The notes: generated by a model from the sequence alone, not told the origin. Shown: positions 1-9,105, counted from the stretch's first letter. The stretch: 38,219 nt of DNA from Aggregatilineales bacterium (GCA_029976025.1 JARKNX010000218.1:1-38219); one strand, 5' to 3'. Made by a program: numbers and translations.

Positions 1-118
1 CATTATTCAGATCGACCCCCATGAGCAGGAGGCGATCACCCTGAAAAGGCTGGAAGCCTACGACGAGCGCCGCTATGGCAATACGCTCCTCTGGTTTTTT
101 GAGAAGCCGGGGGAGTAG
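1..118 (+). CDS. rsmD: C-terminal fragment, probable 16S rRNA (guanine966-N2)-methyltransferase RsmD
   Basis: Only the last 38 codons are in the window; the frame starts at base 2 and stops with TAG at 116-118. The fragment ends in DERRYGNTLLWFFEKPGE. RsmD proteins characteristically end in a segment like K/R-x-YGNT-x-L-x-F/Y, which is the basis for the call; the catalytic NPPY motif would lie upstream of the window. If correct, the enzyme methylates G966 of 16S rRNA during 30S assembly. It is convergent with the tRNA nucleotidyltransferase gene and shares a bidirectional terminator with it. The assignment rests on a short tail, so another methyltransferase is possible. Confidence 0.5.
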   Translation, partial: IIQIDPHEQEAITLKRLEAYDERRYGNTLLWFFEKPGE

Positions 119-136
119 CAGGAACCGCGATTATGT

Positions 137-164
137 AAAACGACCCGCGCAGAGGGTCGTTTTT
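137..164. terminator. Bidirectional Rho-independent terminator
   Basis: AAAACGACCC and GGGTCGTTTT form a 10-bp stem around a 7-nt loop, with a T run on each strand. It sits between two convergent genes and overlaps the TAA stop of the minus-strand gene. Confidence 0.85.
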
Positions 165-1641
165 ATGATAATAGCTCGCGCGCCAGCGCTATGGCCTCTT
201 CCGTCGTGCGAATCTCCCCAGCGGCCTGCGCCTCGCGGATTTCTTCCAGCAAACGGCCAATCTGTGGGCCGGACCTCAGATGCAGGGTATGCATCAGGTC
301 CTTGCCAGTGACCAGCAGCGGGAGATTCGTCACGTTCCGTTCCCCGGACTCGAAGGCTCCGGCCAGCAGAATATCGATCGCCTGAAGGATGCGGCTCCAC
401 TGCTGTGCGTCCAGCGCCGGGCCAGCGTCTGCCAGCGCAGCCGCCATGCCCAGCAGGCAGATATCTCCCCCCGCCGGACCGCAATCGCGCCAGAAGCGGT
501 ATACATCCCGGCGAGACGGCGTTGCTCCCTCCAGCAGCGGCTGTAAGCGCCCGAAGTGTCGAATCACGGCGATAAGACGATCAATTTCTGGCCGGCTCAG
601 GCGGAGGGCTGTGGCGCGCTTTTCGATAAGATGGAGGGAGTCGGGCTGGCCGGGCAGCGGCGGTGCCTGTTCAGCGGCCGCCTCGACGCATTCGCGCAGG
701 AGCGCGGCCAGCGTCAGCAGCGCGGCATGGCTGCGGCCGTTAGGCCACCCCACCGCCAGATGCTCCTGAAGATGCGACCTGTGCCGGTCCAGATAATAGA
801 CAATCATGCCCAGCCCAACCTGGGCCGCGGTCCTGTCGGTCCGATCGGGGCCGATAGTCTGCAGTATGGCATCCTGCCGATCAATCGTCCGCAGCACGCG
901 TTCCCAACGCTCATTCCCGCCCGGTGCACGCGGCAAGAGATCGACTTCGGGAATAATCAACCGGAGCAGCCCCAGGATGTCCAGAATACGGATAGCGGTT
1001 GCCTGCTGCCTGCCGCCGAGCAAGGCCATGAATTCATCCCGCACGCGCTCCGGCGAGATACGCACCAGCCCCGGGCCATACTGGCGGATGTCAGCCCGGG
1101 TGTCCGGCTCAATGCGCAGGCCGAAGCGCAGGCTCATCCGCACGGCGCGCAGCGCCCGCACCGGATCGCTGGCGATAGAGTCCGGGCTGCAGCGGCGCAG
1201 GATGCGGGCCTGCGCGTCTATGAGGCCGTTGAGCGGATCGAAGACCTGCGAGAGATCGCTGACCAGAGGGACGGCGACTGCATTGAGAGTGAAATCGCGC
1301 CCTTGCAGATCTGCCAGCAGATGTTCACCGCGAAAACGCGCTACATCAACCGTGATCGGCTGGCCCTGGTAGTTCACCAATGCACGCCCGGTCTCGCGCT
1401 CGCGATCGAGCTTGTAGAATGCCCCGTCGAAGTGATTGGCTATTTTGCGGGCGACTGCAAAAGCGTGGTCCGGGACGGCCAGATCGAAATCGTGCGCCGG
1501 ATACCCCCAGAAAGCATCCCGCACAACCCCGCCCACCAGAAAAACAGCCTCAAACTCAGCCAGGAGTTCCTGCAACACAGGGGCGAACGGACTCCAGCGG
1601 AGCGGGCGGATCGGAAGCCGCAGTTCCCGGGCGGTGACCAT
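163..1641 (-). CDS. CCA tRNA nucleotidyltransferase / poly(A) polymerase family protein
   Basis: A 492-residue class II nucleotidyltransferase, expected to add or repair the 3' CCA end of tRNA, or to add poly(A). The N-terminal head domain shows LVGGVVRD followed by the metal-binding DFD (in HDFDLAV), at about residues 36-55. RDFTLNAVAV and FDPLNGLIDAQARILR follow near 115-150. The RNA-binding motif DPVRALRAVRMSLRFGL is at about 160-177. The C-terminal 250 residues are helical and diverged, with no clear HD motif. The ATG overlaps the TGA of hpt as TGATG, so the two are translationally coupled. Whether it adds CCA or only A cannot be decided from the sequence. Confidence 0.85.
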   Translation of the reverse strand: MVTARELRLPIRPLRWSPFAPVLQELLAEFEAVFLVGGVVRDAFWGYPAHDFDLAVPDHAFAVARKIANHFDGAFYKLDRERETGRALVNYQGQPITVDVARFRGEHLLADLQGRDFTLNAVAVPLVSDLSQVFDPLNGLIDAQARILRRCSPDSIASDPVRALRAVRMSLRFGLRIEPDTRADIRQYGPGLVRISPERVRDEFMALLGGRQQATAIRILDILGLLRLIIPEVDLLPRAPGGNERWERVLRTIDRQDAILQTIGPDRTDRTAAQVGLGMIVYYLDRHRSHLQEHLAVGWPNGRSHAALLTLAALLRECVEAAAEQAPPLPGQPDSLHLIEKRATALRLSRPEIDRLIAVIRHFGRLQPLLEGATPSRRDVYRFWRDCGPAGGDICLLGMAAALADAGPALDAQQWSRILQAIDILLAGAFESGERNVTNLPLLVTGKDLMHTLHLRSGPQIGRLLEEIREAQAAGEIRTTEEAIALARELLS

Positions 1642-2210
1642 CAGTCGTTGGTGGCCTCCGCAAATGCCCCCTGACGCACGATGCCGACGAAGGGTAGATT
1701 GCGGTAGTATTCGTCAAGATCCAGGCCATAGCCAAAGACGAATTTGTTCGGAATCTCGAAGCCGATATAGTCTACGTGAATATCGACTTCCCGCCGTTCT
1801 GACTTGCTGAGCAGTGTGCAAATTTTGATGCTGGCGGGCTGACGCACTTCCAGGGCGCGCCGGATATAGGTGAGGGTGTTCCCGCTGTCAATGATATCTT
1901 CCACAATCAGCAAATCGCGGCCAGCGATATCGGTGCTTAGATCCATTTCAATACGCACGGCGCCGCTGGACTCGCGGGCCTTCGCCCCATAACTGGATAC
2001 GGCCATGAAGTCAATCTGATGCGGGATGGTGAGGTGGCGCATCAGATCGGCCAGAAAGAGGATGCCGCCCTTGAGGACGCAGATCAGGAGCAGGCCCTCA
2101 GTATGAGCGTAGTCGCGAGATATCTGCTGACCAAGTTCGGCGATTCGCATCTGGAGCACGGGCTGGTCGATCAGGATATCTTCCAGATAGTATTCATATG
2201 GCCTGGGCAT
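1641..2210 (-). CDS. hpt: Hypoxanthine phosphoribosyltransferase
   Basis: Purine salvage enzyme that converts hypoxanthine (and often guanine) plus PRPP to the nucleotide. The PRPP-binding loop is clear: LLIVEDIIDSGNTLTYI contains the acidic pair and the SGNT turn. The LLICVLKGGILFLADL segment matches the family's substrate-binding strand-loop. FVFGYGLDLDEYYRNLPFVG is the usual C-terminal signature. The frame is open to a possible ATG at 2249, but the start at 2210 is preferred: GAGGG lies 7 nt upstream, the protein is then 189 residues (usual family size about 180), and a TATAAT at 2253-2258 would place the transcript start too near 2249. Confidence 0.93.
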   Translation of the reverse strand: MPRPYEYYLEDILIDQPVLQMRIAELGQQISRDYAHTEGLLLICVLKGGILFLADLMRHLTIPHQIDFMAVSSYGAKARESSGAVRIEMDLSTDIAGRDLLIVEDIIDSGNTLTYIRRALEVRQPASIKICTLLSKSERREVDIHVDYIGFEIPNKFVFGYGLDLDEYYRNLPFVGIVRQGAFAEATND

Positions 2211-2252
2211 ATGGTGTCCCTCAATCCATATTGATGGTACAATAGACACCTA

Positions 2253-2258
2253 ATTATA
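2253..2258 (-). promoter_or_regulatory. Candidate -10 box of the hpt promoter
   Basis: The minus strand reads TATAAT here, about 40 nt upstream of the preferred hpt start. No convincing -35 hexamer is visible at the expected distance. Confidence 0.4.
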
Positions 2259-2364
2259 ATGCATGTGCGGGAGAAACCCGGCTGTCGTATGTCACTTGCT
2301 CTCTATGTAGAATTATTATTGTAGTCCGGTCCGGTTATCACCCACCCCCGAGGAACAGGACAAT

Positions 2365-2832
2365 ATGGCAGAACAAGTCTACCTGACCCGCAAGGGTGCA
2401 GATGAATTACGTCTGGAATTGGATGAGCTGATCAATGTCAGGCGCCCGGCGCTCGCGGCGAAACTCAAAGATGCCAAAGAAATGGGCGATCTCTCGGAGA
2501 ACGCCGATTATATTGATGCCAAGGAACAGCAGGGCTTTCTGGAAGGGCGGATTCGATATATCGAAAACATACTCCGGCTGGCTATCATTGTGGAGGATAA
2601 CGACGGACCGTCCGGCGTAATTGGGGTTGGCTCCACAGTCACGATCCAGCTTAAGGGAGAGCCGCCGGAGACGTATACGATTGTTGGCGCTGCTGAGGCC
2701 AACCCGCGCGATGGCAAAATCTCTAACGAAAGCCCGCTGGGAGCCGCACTCATCGGCGCCAAAGCCGGCCAGAAAGTGTCTTATGAGGCGCCGGAAGGTA
2801 TATTGAAATTCACTGTGCTGGAAATTCACTGA
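2365..2832 (+). CDS. greA: Transcription elongation factor GreA
   Basis: GreA enters the RNA polymerase secondary channel and stimulates cleavage of backtracked transcripts. The 155-residue length is normal for the family. The N-terminal coiled coil (about residues 1-75) carries the tip motif GDLSENADYIDAKEQQ with the acidic residues that coordinate the catalytic magnesium. The C-terminal FKBP-like domain spans about 80-155 and includes SPLGAALIGAKAGQKV. The ATG is preceded by GAGGAACAGGA. The gene is divergent from hpt, and a terminator follows at once, so it appears monocistronic. Confidence 0.96.
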   Translation: MAEQVYLTRKGADELRLELDELINVRRPALAAKLKDAKEMGDLSENADYIDAKEQQGFLEGRIRYIENILRLAIIVEDNDGPSGVIGVGSTVTIQLKGEPPETYTIVGAAEANPRDGKISNESPLGAALIGAKAGQKVSYEAPEGILKFTVLEIH

Positions 2833-2851
2833 TGCGCTTTGTCGCCAGTAC

Positions 2852-2879
2852 AAAAGCCCCGCCGGATGACGGGGCTTTT
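2852..2879. terminator. Bidirectional Rho-independent terminator after greA
   Basis: AAAAGCCCCG pairs with CGGGGCTTTT around an 8-nt loop, with A/T runs on both sides. It separates greA from the convergent membrane-protein gene. Confidence 0.9.
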
Positions 2880-2898
2880 GTATTGGGAAGGCGACGGA

Positions 2899-4146
2899 TC
2901 AGCGTACCGGCGGCATGGGCACCGTGCCGGTGCTGTACATGTTCCCGATAGCCGTGCCGGGCGCCGATGAAGCGCCCTCTTTGGGGTAGGCGGCAATATC
3001 GAGCGTCAGGTTGTCGAAGTAGCTGTTCGGCGGGAGCGGGCCTTCGCCGTATTTGAGGTTGCGAATGGTCGCGACAATGCGCAGGGTCTGCGTCTCCAGC
3101 TCCACCGGAAGTCCGGGGCGGGCCAGCACTGCCTGACCCTTGGGGGCCAGATTGGCCCGAATGGCCTCGTCATTGTAGGCGTGTTCGCTCATAATGACTT
3201 TGGTGATGGTGCGGATATCATTCTTGTCGAACAGCCACACCTCAATCGCGGCGACCTTCTTGGGCGCCCCGACCCCAATAGTTTCCGAAATGCCGGCGCC
3301 GGTTTCCCCCAGGAAGCCGCCCGATTCGTCTTCGATGCTGAATGAATCGTCGTAGTAATCATCCCCGGTGAGGTAGGCCGACACAAATTCGCACACCGGA
3401 CGGACCGCTGGCGGAGCCGCCTCAGCCACGCCTGCACCGCCGGGGACGCCCGGAAGGGGTGGGGGAGCGGCCATAGCGGCCGCACGCTGCTGGGCCGCTT
3501 CCTGAGTCAGGCGGCGGCGCTCCGCCTCTCGCTGGCGGGATTCGATCATTGCCGGATCGTCGGAAGCTTTATGGCGTGAAGGGATCAGCCCCCTGACGAT
3601 GAGCTTGGCGGTCAGGCCGTACATACCCCACAGCACAATCACCACCGCCCCGATTACCAGGATCAGCAGTACCAGCAGCACCGGGGCGATCGCCTGAATG
3701 CCATCATACTGAATTCGCGTCAGCTCGGGATTCTCCGGGCCGGGCGCCAGCGGACGGATAGCTTCCAGCCGGCCAACAAGGGCCGGGTCCGTGCCACTGT
3801 TGGCGGCAACCAGACGGTTGATCACCGCCTGAGCATCGCCTACAAGAGTCAGTATCTGGCGGGTGTGGGATTCGGCCTGCGGGCCGAACAGCGCGTACTG
3901 ATCAGCCGCCATCTTTGTCCATTCATCCTGGCTGCTGGTGTTCAGATGGACGGGATCGGCGTTGGTCCAGAGGACGGGGGCAATCGCGTAGGCCCAGACA
4001 AGGCCGACGACCAGGCCCACTACAAACACAACCAGGCCGACCAGGCGGGGCCGAACGCGCTGGATAGTGACCCGCCACTGTTCGAAAGTCTGGCTCGACT
4101 TTCTCTCCTCCGCAGGTGGTTTGATGCCTTTTTCAGCAGGAGACAT
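2899..4146 (-). CDS. Hypothetical two-span membrane protein
   Basis: I do not recognise this 415-residue protein. A charged N-terminus is followed by a first hydrophobic helix at about 36-58 (VGLVVFVVGLVVGLVWAYAI), an approximately 85-residue stretch predicted outside, and a second helix at about 150-173. A cytoplasmic linker follows, with a charged helix (about 190-225, rich in R, E, Q and A) and a Pro/Ala-rich spacer. The final 150 residues look globular and beta-rich, with acidic patches (GDDYYDDSFSIEDE). AAGG-type SD sequence precedes the ATG. It stands alone between two terminators. The charged linker plus globular domain suggests an intracellular scaffold or regulator, but that is a guess. 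Confidence 0.6.
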   Translation of the reverse strand: MSPAEKGIKPPAEERKSSQTFEQWRVTIQRVRPRLVGLVVFVVGLVVGLVWAYAIAPVLWTNADPVHLNTSSQDEWTKMAADQYALFGPQAESHTRQILTLVGDAQAVINRLVAANSGTDPALVGRLEAIRPLAPGPENPELTRIQYDGIQAIAPVLLVLLILVIGAVVIVLWGMYGLTAKLIVRGLIPSRHKASDDPAMIESRQREAERRRLTQEAAQQRAAAMAAPPPLPGVPGGAGVAEAAPPAVRPVCEFVSAYLTGDDYYDDSFSIEDESGGFLGETGAGISETIGVGAPKKVAAIEVWLFDKNDIRTITKVIMSEHAYNDEAIRANLAPKGQAVLARPGLPVELETQTLRIVATIRNLKYGEGPLPPNSYFDNLTLDIAAYPKEGASSAPGTAIGNMYSTGTVPMPPVR

Positions 4147-4312
4147 AGACTTGACCTTTCTCGGAAAGTGAGCGCCGTGTCGTTCAACCTGGCACGTGAG
4201 CCAGTCTCGGTGACAAGTGGATGATATCTATTCTACAGAACCGGCAGCGAGTGCACAAATCATCGCTTAACGCTTCTTGAAGATATTATACAAAATGGAG
4301 ATCAATGCAAGC

Positions 4313-4346
4313 GAAAAAAAGGACTCTGCCAGAGCAGGCAGAGTCC
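4313..4346 (-). terminator. Rho-independent terminator of topA
   Basis: Minus strand: GGACTCTGCC pairs with GGCAGAGTCC around a 6-nt loop and is followed by a run of seven T. It lies 22 nt after the topA stop codon. Confidence 0.92.
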
Positions 4347-4368
4347 AGGACAGGAGATCGTCGCTGAC

Positions 4369-6771
4369 TCAATCGAAATCCGCTGTCTGCTGGGCCGCCT
4401 CTGCAACCTGCTCGCGCGGAAAGGTTGAGTCGCATTTTATACAGCGGGCATGGTTGCGATTCTGCTCCACCAGCAGCCCGCCGCAATTCGGGCAGGGTCC
4501 CGGGAGCGGCTTCTTCCAGGAAGTGAATTCGCAGGCCGGGTAGTTGGAGCAGCCGTAAAAAGTCTTGCCGCGGCGCGTCTTTTTCTCGGTCAGGTCGCCG
4601 CCGCACTGAGGGCAGGAGACGCCGATCTTATCCAGCCAGGGTTCGGTGTAGCGGCAGTCGGGGTAGCGCGAACAGCCGATAAACTTACCGAACCGCCCGT
4701 AGCGCATAACCAGCGGGCTGCCGCAGGTCGGGCAGGGGCGGCCGATCGCCTCTTCGTGCTGCTGAGAGGGCAGGTGCTCGCGTGCGTAGCGCAGGCGCTC
4801 AGTGAATGGATCGTAAAACTTGCGCAGGAAAGGTATCCACTCCTGTTTCCCCGCGGCGATTGCGTCCAGCCTGTCTTCCAGATCAGCCGTGAAGTTGATG
4901 CTCAGCACTTCGGGGAAGTAAGTGACGAGCACATCATTCACCAGCTCGCCTGTTTCCGTTGGTATCAGGAAGCGCCCGTCCCGCGCCACATAATCGCGAT
5001 TCTGGATCACGGCCAGAGTGGGGGCGTAGGTGCTGGGCCGCCCAATTCCGTTTTCCTCCAGCTCCCGCACCAGCGTCGCTTCAGTGTAGCGGGGCGGCGG
5101 CTGTGTGAAGCGCTGGCGCGGCAGCAGCCGGATTAACTTCAACAAATCGCTCCTGTGCAGCTCCGGCAGGATGCGCCCGGCGTCTTCATCAACTTCGGCG
5201 TCGAGGTCTGGAGCCTCCTCGTAGACTCTCAGGAAGCCCTGGAACTTAAGCAGGCTGCCCGATACGCGGAACAGATAGGGCGCGGGCGCCTGCCCGGGCA
5301 GGCCAGCGACAATGCCTACGCGCTGGGTTGTGTATACGGCGTTGGCCATCTGGCTGGCCACGAACCGCTGCCAGATCAGGCTGTACAACTGATGCTGGTC
5401 ACGGGACAGGAATTTCTTGACGCTTTCCGGTGTGCGCTCCACACTGGTCGGCCGGATTGCCTCGTGAGCTTCCTGGGCGCTCCGCGATCGGGTCCTGTAC
5501 TCCGGCGGATGAGCAGGCGCATAAGTCTTGCCATAGTTCTGGTGGATGAACGCCTGAGCCTTGATCTGAGCCTCTTTGGCGATCGTCATGCTGTCCGTAC
5601 GCATATAGGTGATCAGGCCGACCTGGCCGGTCCCGATGTCGATGCCTTCGTACAACTGCTGGGCAACGCTCATTGTCCGGCGGGCATTGAAGTTCAGCCG
5701 TCGCGAGGCTTCCTGCTGCAGGGTGCTGGTGGTGAAGGGGGGAGAAGGCCGGCGTTGACGGGTGCCCTTGTGGACATCAAGGACCGTGTACTGGCTGTTC
5801 TCCAACGCCTCGATGTGCGGGCGGACATCGCCTTCCGTCTTGAAGGAAACATCCTGATCGGCAATCCGGATCAGCCTGGCAGTGAACTGAATGACCGGCT
5901 CTGCCTCCTGCACTATCTGTTTGCTCAACTCCGCGCTCAGAGTCCAGTATTCTTCAGGTACAAACGCGCGAATTTCGCGCTCGCGATCCACGACCAGACG
6001 CGAAGCGACACTTTGCACGCGCCCGGCAGACAGGCGGTTGCGCACTTTATCCCAGAGCAGCTCAGTGATGTTATAGCCAACCAGACGATCGAGGATGCGG
6101 CGGGCCTGCTGAGCATTCACCAGGTTGAGATTAAGCCGGTGCGGATGCTCGAATGCCTCGCGAATAGCGTCTTCGGTAATCTCGTGAAAGACCACCCGGC
6201 TGGTGCGCGCTGCGTCGATATCGGCCGCGGCAATCAGATGCCAGGCGATGGCTTCTCCCTCGCGATCCGGGTCGGTAGCCAGGTAGATTTCGCGCGCCCT
6301 GGCGGCGGCTTCTTTGAGTTCCTTGACGATCTGGCGCTTTTCGTTCGGGACGCGGTATTTAGGCGTGAAGTCGTTTTCAACATCCACCGAAAGCTGAGAG
6401 CGCAACAGATCGCGCACATGGCCGACCGACGCTTTGACTGTATATTTATTGCCCAGGAAGCGCTGCACCGTGCGCGCCTTGGCTGGCGACTCGACAATGA
6501 CCAGCCGTCCGCGCTGATGAGGGGCGGGGCTGGGAGATGTCTTTTTGCCGGGGGTGGCCCGCTTGGGCTTGCGCGAAGGTTTTTCCACCGCCGCTGGTCT
6601 GGGCAGGCTGGCATGGGCTTCTGTCGCCCCCATGCGGAACAGCGATGTGCCGCACACGGCGCAGGTGCCCTTTGTTCCGGGCGCGCCGGTTTTAGTGTAA
6701 ACAGCCTGTGGCTGACTTAGCTCGCGCTTGGTCTTACATTTGACACAGTAGGCTTGCAGTCCTTCGGTCAT
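4369..6771 (-). CDS. topA: DNA topoisomerase I with N-terminal zinc-ribbon-like extension
   Basis: Type IA topoisomerase that relaxes negative supercoils. Residues 8-47 form a small Cys4 module (CVKC and CAVC) resembling the DUF5679 family, followed by a basic Pro/Lys linker (about 55-86). The Toprim domain starts with RLVIVESPAKA at 89-99 and has DPDREGE at 167-173. The catalytic tyrosine is Tyr389 in LITYMRTDS. SAGRVQSVASRLVVDRE is also intact. Three C-terminal Cys4 zinc ribbons are present (CPTCGSPL, CPQCGGDL and CPNCGGLL segments), the last with CIKC. The total of 800 residues is normal once the extension is removed. The gene is 36 nt downstream of manC and ends at a strong terminator. 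Confidence 0.96.
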   Translation of the reverse strand: MTEGLQAYCVKCKTKRELSQPQAVYTKTGAPGTKGTCAVCGTSLFRMGATEAHASLPRPAAVEKPSRKPKRATPGKKTSPSPAPHQRGRLVIVESPAKARTVQRFLGNKYTVKASVGHVRDLLRSQLSVDVENDFTPKYRVPNEKRQIVKELKEAAARAREIYLATDPDREGEAIAWHLIAAADIDAARTSRVVFHEITEDAIREAFEHPHRLNLNLVNAQQARRILDRLVGYNITELLWDKVRNRLSAGRVQSVASRLVVDREREIRAFVPEEYWTLSAELSKQIVQEAEPVIQFTARLIRIADQDVSFKTEGDVRPHIEALENSQYTVLDVHKGTRQRRPSPPFTTSTLQQEASRRLNFNARRTMSVAQQLYEGIDIGTGQVGLITYMRTDSMTIAKEAQIKAQAFIHQNYGKTYAPAHPPEYRTRSRSAQEAHEAIRPTSVERTPESVKKFLSRDQHQLYSLIWQRFVASQMANAVYTTQRVGIVAGLPGQAPAPYLFRVSGSLLKFQGFLRVYEEAPDLDAEVDEDAGRILPELHRSDLLKLIRLLPRQRFTQPPPRYTEATLVRELEENGIGRPSTYAPTLAVIQNRDYVARDGRFLIPTETGELVNDVLVTYFPEVLSINFTADLEDRLDAIAAGKQEWIPFLRKFYDPFTERLRYAREHLPSQQHEEAIGRPCPTCGSPLVMRYGRFGKFIGCSRYPDCRYTEPWLDKIGVSCPQCGGDLTEKKTRRGKTFYGCSNYPACEFTSWKKPLPGPCPNCGGLLVEQNRNHARCIKCDSTFPREQVAEAAQQTADFD

Positions 6772-6807
6772 GGAATCTTTGCACTTCTCTCAATAATCCG
6801 ATTCAGG

Positions 6808-7905
6808 TTACAGGTAGGTATCGGCCCCTTTGTCGCGGAGCTGGCGCACGACCTGGCGGATATCCTGGGCGCGGCTGCGATGGCAGATCAGGATTGCGTC
6901 ATCAGTAGCCACGACCACCAGGTCCTCGACGCCGATGGTGACGACCATCTGATCGCTGACAATCAGGGTGTTGCTGGTATCGATCTGGATATGATTCTTG
7001 CCCTTGCCCCGGGCGATATTGCCGTCCTCATTGGATTCCAGTACGTCGTACAGCAGGTCCCAGCTTCCTACGTCGGTCCAGCCAATATCTACCGGAAAGA
7101 CGGCGACACGCGGCGCGTTTTCCATGATAGCGTAGTCCAACTGGATGGAGGGCATCTGTTCCCACAGGCTGCTGATACGAGTATCAAGATCAGGCTGCCC
7201 CAGATGGGGCCTGATCTGCGTGAGCAGGCTGAATATATCGGGCCGCTGGCGCTCGAACTCAGCCAGAATATGCCGGGCTGGCCAGATAAACATCCCGCTG
7301 TTCCAGCTATAGAGGCCCGAGCTCAGGAATCTGATTGCTTTTTCAACCGTGGGCTTTTCAGTGAAGCTGTCAGCGCGGTAGCAGTCGAAGCCACCGTATC
7401 GCCCCAGAAGCTGGCCGCGCCTGATATAGCCGAACTCAATTGCCGGACGGGAGGGGGATACGCCCAGCGTCACGATCATGTCCTGCCGGGCGACCTCAAC
7501 GGCAGCGGCCAGCACCTTGCGGTAGCGCTCAGTGTTGGCGATGTAATGGTCGGCGGAAAGGGTCGCAATGATGGCATCAGGATCGCGCTCAGCGATGAAC
7601 AGGCTGCCCAGCCCGGCCGCCGGACCGCTATCGCGCCCGAACGGCTCCAGGATATAGTTTTCTGCCGGGATTTCAGGGACTTCTTCCTGGAACTGCTCGG
7701 CCATATCGCGGCGGGCAACCACGTACACGTGGTCAGGCTGCAGCAATGGCTGAAGGCGGCGGACAGTCATCTCGAACATGCTCTGCTGATCGTCAATGAG
7801 ATTGAGCAGTTGTTTGGGGCGTGACTGCCGGCTCAACGGCCAGAGGCGGGTGCCTCCTCCGCCTGCCATGACCAGGGCGTAATAGTGATCGTTCTGGTTT
7901 TCCAT
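6808..7905 (-). CDS. manC: Mannose-1-phosphate guanylyltransferase
   Basis: Makes GDP-mannose from mannose-1-phosphate and GTP, a precursor of glycolipids, capsule and glycoproteins. The nucleotidyltransferase signature GGGGTRLWPLSRQSRPKQ is at residues 15-32. ILEPFGRDSGPAAGL, FTEKP, NSGMFIW and DVGSWD follow in family order. At 365 residues it is the single-domain type and lacks the phosphomannose isomerase domain of the long bifunctional form. It lies between dprA and topA with short spacers (62 and 36 nt), so co-transcription is likely. Its products could feed the surface-polysaccharide genes further along the window. Confidence 0.93.
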   Translation of the reverse strand: MENQNDHYYALVMAGGGGTRLWPLSRQSRPKQLLNLIDDQQSMFEMTVRRLQPLLQPDHVYVVARRDMAEQFQEEVPEIPAENYILEPFGRDSGPAAGLGSLFIAERDPDAIIATLSADHYIANTERYRKVLAAAVEVARQDMIVTLGVSPSRPAIEFGYIRRGQLLGRYGGFDCYRADSFTEKPTVEKAIRFLSSGLYSWNSGMFIWPARHILAEFERQRPDIFSLLTQIRPHLGQPDLDTRISSLWEQMPSIQLDYAIMENAPRVAVFPVDIGWTDVGSWDLLYDVLESNEDGNIARGKGKNHIQIDTSNTLIVSDQMVVTIGVEDLVVVATDDAILICHRSRAQDIRQVVRQLRDKGADTYL

Positions 7906-7967
7906 AAGTTCAGGTCACTTATACTTTCGCTGTGCGGTTCATGCAGAAGCTCGACCGCGAGCCTGCT

Positions 7968-9083
7968 TCAATCCACTTTGTGCGGCGTGCGGGGTCCGCT
8001 GGCCAGCGCATACTGCATGCTGCCGATCTGCCGGACCATACCCTTGAGTTCCATCAAGGCCAGGGTGCTGCTGACCACGGCCACAGGGAGGGTCAGCAGA
8101 CGGCACAGATCGTCAATGTGCAACGGCCCATCCCCCAGACTATTGATAATCAGCCGCTCCTGCTCGTTGGCCGGGGCGATCTTGCTGACCTCAGCCCGCG
8201 TCTGCGGCGTACCCCGCGTCATGTTCAGCTCATTGAGCACGTCGTCGGCGCTCATCACCAGTTTAGCCCCGTCCTGAATCAGCCGGTTGCTGCCCTTACT
8301 GCCGGCGCTGGTCGTCTGCCCCGGCACGGCGAAGACTTCGCGGCCCTGCTCAGCGGCGCTGTCCGCAGTCAGGAGCGCCCCGCTCTTGAGGGGGGCTTCC
8401 ACAACAATCACACCCAGCGACAGCCCGCTGATCAGGTGATTGCGCGGCGGGAAGTTCTTGCTCTCGGCCAGCGTGCCGGGAGGGAATTCCGTAATCAGGG
8501 CGCCCTGCCGGGCGATACGCTGGGCGAGCTGGCGGTGTTCTGGCGGGTATACTGCGTCAATCCCACACGGAAGCACGGCGAGTGTGCGGCCTCCCGCGTC
8601 CAGTACACCCTGGTGCGCCGCCGCATCAACCCCCAGCGCCAGCCCGCTGACGATAGTCAGCCCGGCCTGCGCCAGCTCGCCGGCAAGCTGGTAGGCGGTA
8701 TCGCGACCGTAAGCTGTAGCTTTACGAGTGCCCACGATGGCCACAGCCCAATTGTCTTCGGCGGTCAGAGTGCCGCGTATGTAAAGCACTGGCGGCGCTT
8801 CTGGCAGCTCTTTCAGCAGGGCCGGGTAATCCAGATCTTCCAGCGTGAGGGCGGTGACACCCAGGTCGTCAAGCATCTTCTGGATACTGTCCAGATTCAG
8901 CGTGCGGCGCGCCTCCAGCAGATTACCGATAGTGCGCCGGTCGAGGCCAGCTTCCTGAAGCGCGTGCGCATCGGCGTGCCAGGCATCCTTCAGACTGGGG
9001 AAGGCTTCACGCAGCCGCCTGAACCGGAGGGGTCCGACCCCGGCAACGTGGTTGAAGCCAATCCAGTACTGGCGCGCGCTCAA
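7968..9083 (-). CDS. dprA: DNA-processing protein DprA
   Basis: DprA binds incoming single-stranded DNA during natural transformation and loads RecA. An N-terminal helix-hairpin-helix/SAM-like region (GVGPLRFRRL) is followed by a Rossmann-like core: LDYPALLKEL, VAIVGTRKATAYG, GLTIVSGLALGVDAAAH, TLAVLPCGID, YPPEH and RNHLISGLS. The C-terminal 65 residues are a winged-helix domain (LGDGPLHIDDLCRLLTLP). The start is TTG; AGGAG lies about 9 nt upstream and no in-frame ATG fits the family's N-terminus. It is the first gene behind the 9160-9188 promoter. Confidence 0.94.
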   Translation of the reverse strand: MSARQYWIGFNHVAGVGPLRFRRLREAFPSLKDAWHADAHALQEAGLDRRTIGNLLEARRTLNLDSIQKMLDDLGVTALTLEDLDYPALLKELPEAPPVLYIRGTLTAEDNWAVAIVGTRKATAYGRDTAYQLAGELAQAGLTIVSGLALGVDAAAHQGVLDAGGRTLAVLPCGIDAVYPPEHRQLAQRIARQGALITEFPPGTLAESKNFPPRNHLISGLSLGVIVVEAPLKSGALLTADSAAEQGREVFAVPGQTTSAGSKGSNRLIQDGAKLVMSADDVLNELNMTRGTPQTRAEVSKIAPANEQERLIINSLGDGPLHIDDLCRLLTLPVAVVSSTLALMELKGMVRQIGSMQYALASGPRTPHKVD

Positions 9084-9105
9084 ACCCCCGATCTCCTGTC
9101 CGGAT

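Noticed and set aside
163-1674. Long plus-strand frames of 372 and 188 codons opposite the tRNA nucleotidyltransferase gene.
   Set aside because: They are antisense to a gene with clear catalytic motifs, and their translations are rich in Arg, Gln and Pro with no domain. They result from high GC.
2296-2324. Possible greA promoter in the AT-rich stretch (TTGCTC and TATTAT-like hexamers).
   Set aside because: Spacings are 12-15 nt and no pair fits the usual 16-18; a promoter is likely somewhere here but cannot be fixed.
5155-6720. A 521-codon plus-strand frame antisense to topA.
   Set aside because: topA is unmistakable on the minus strand; this frame mirrors its codon bias and shows no domain.
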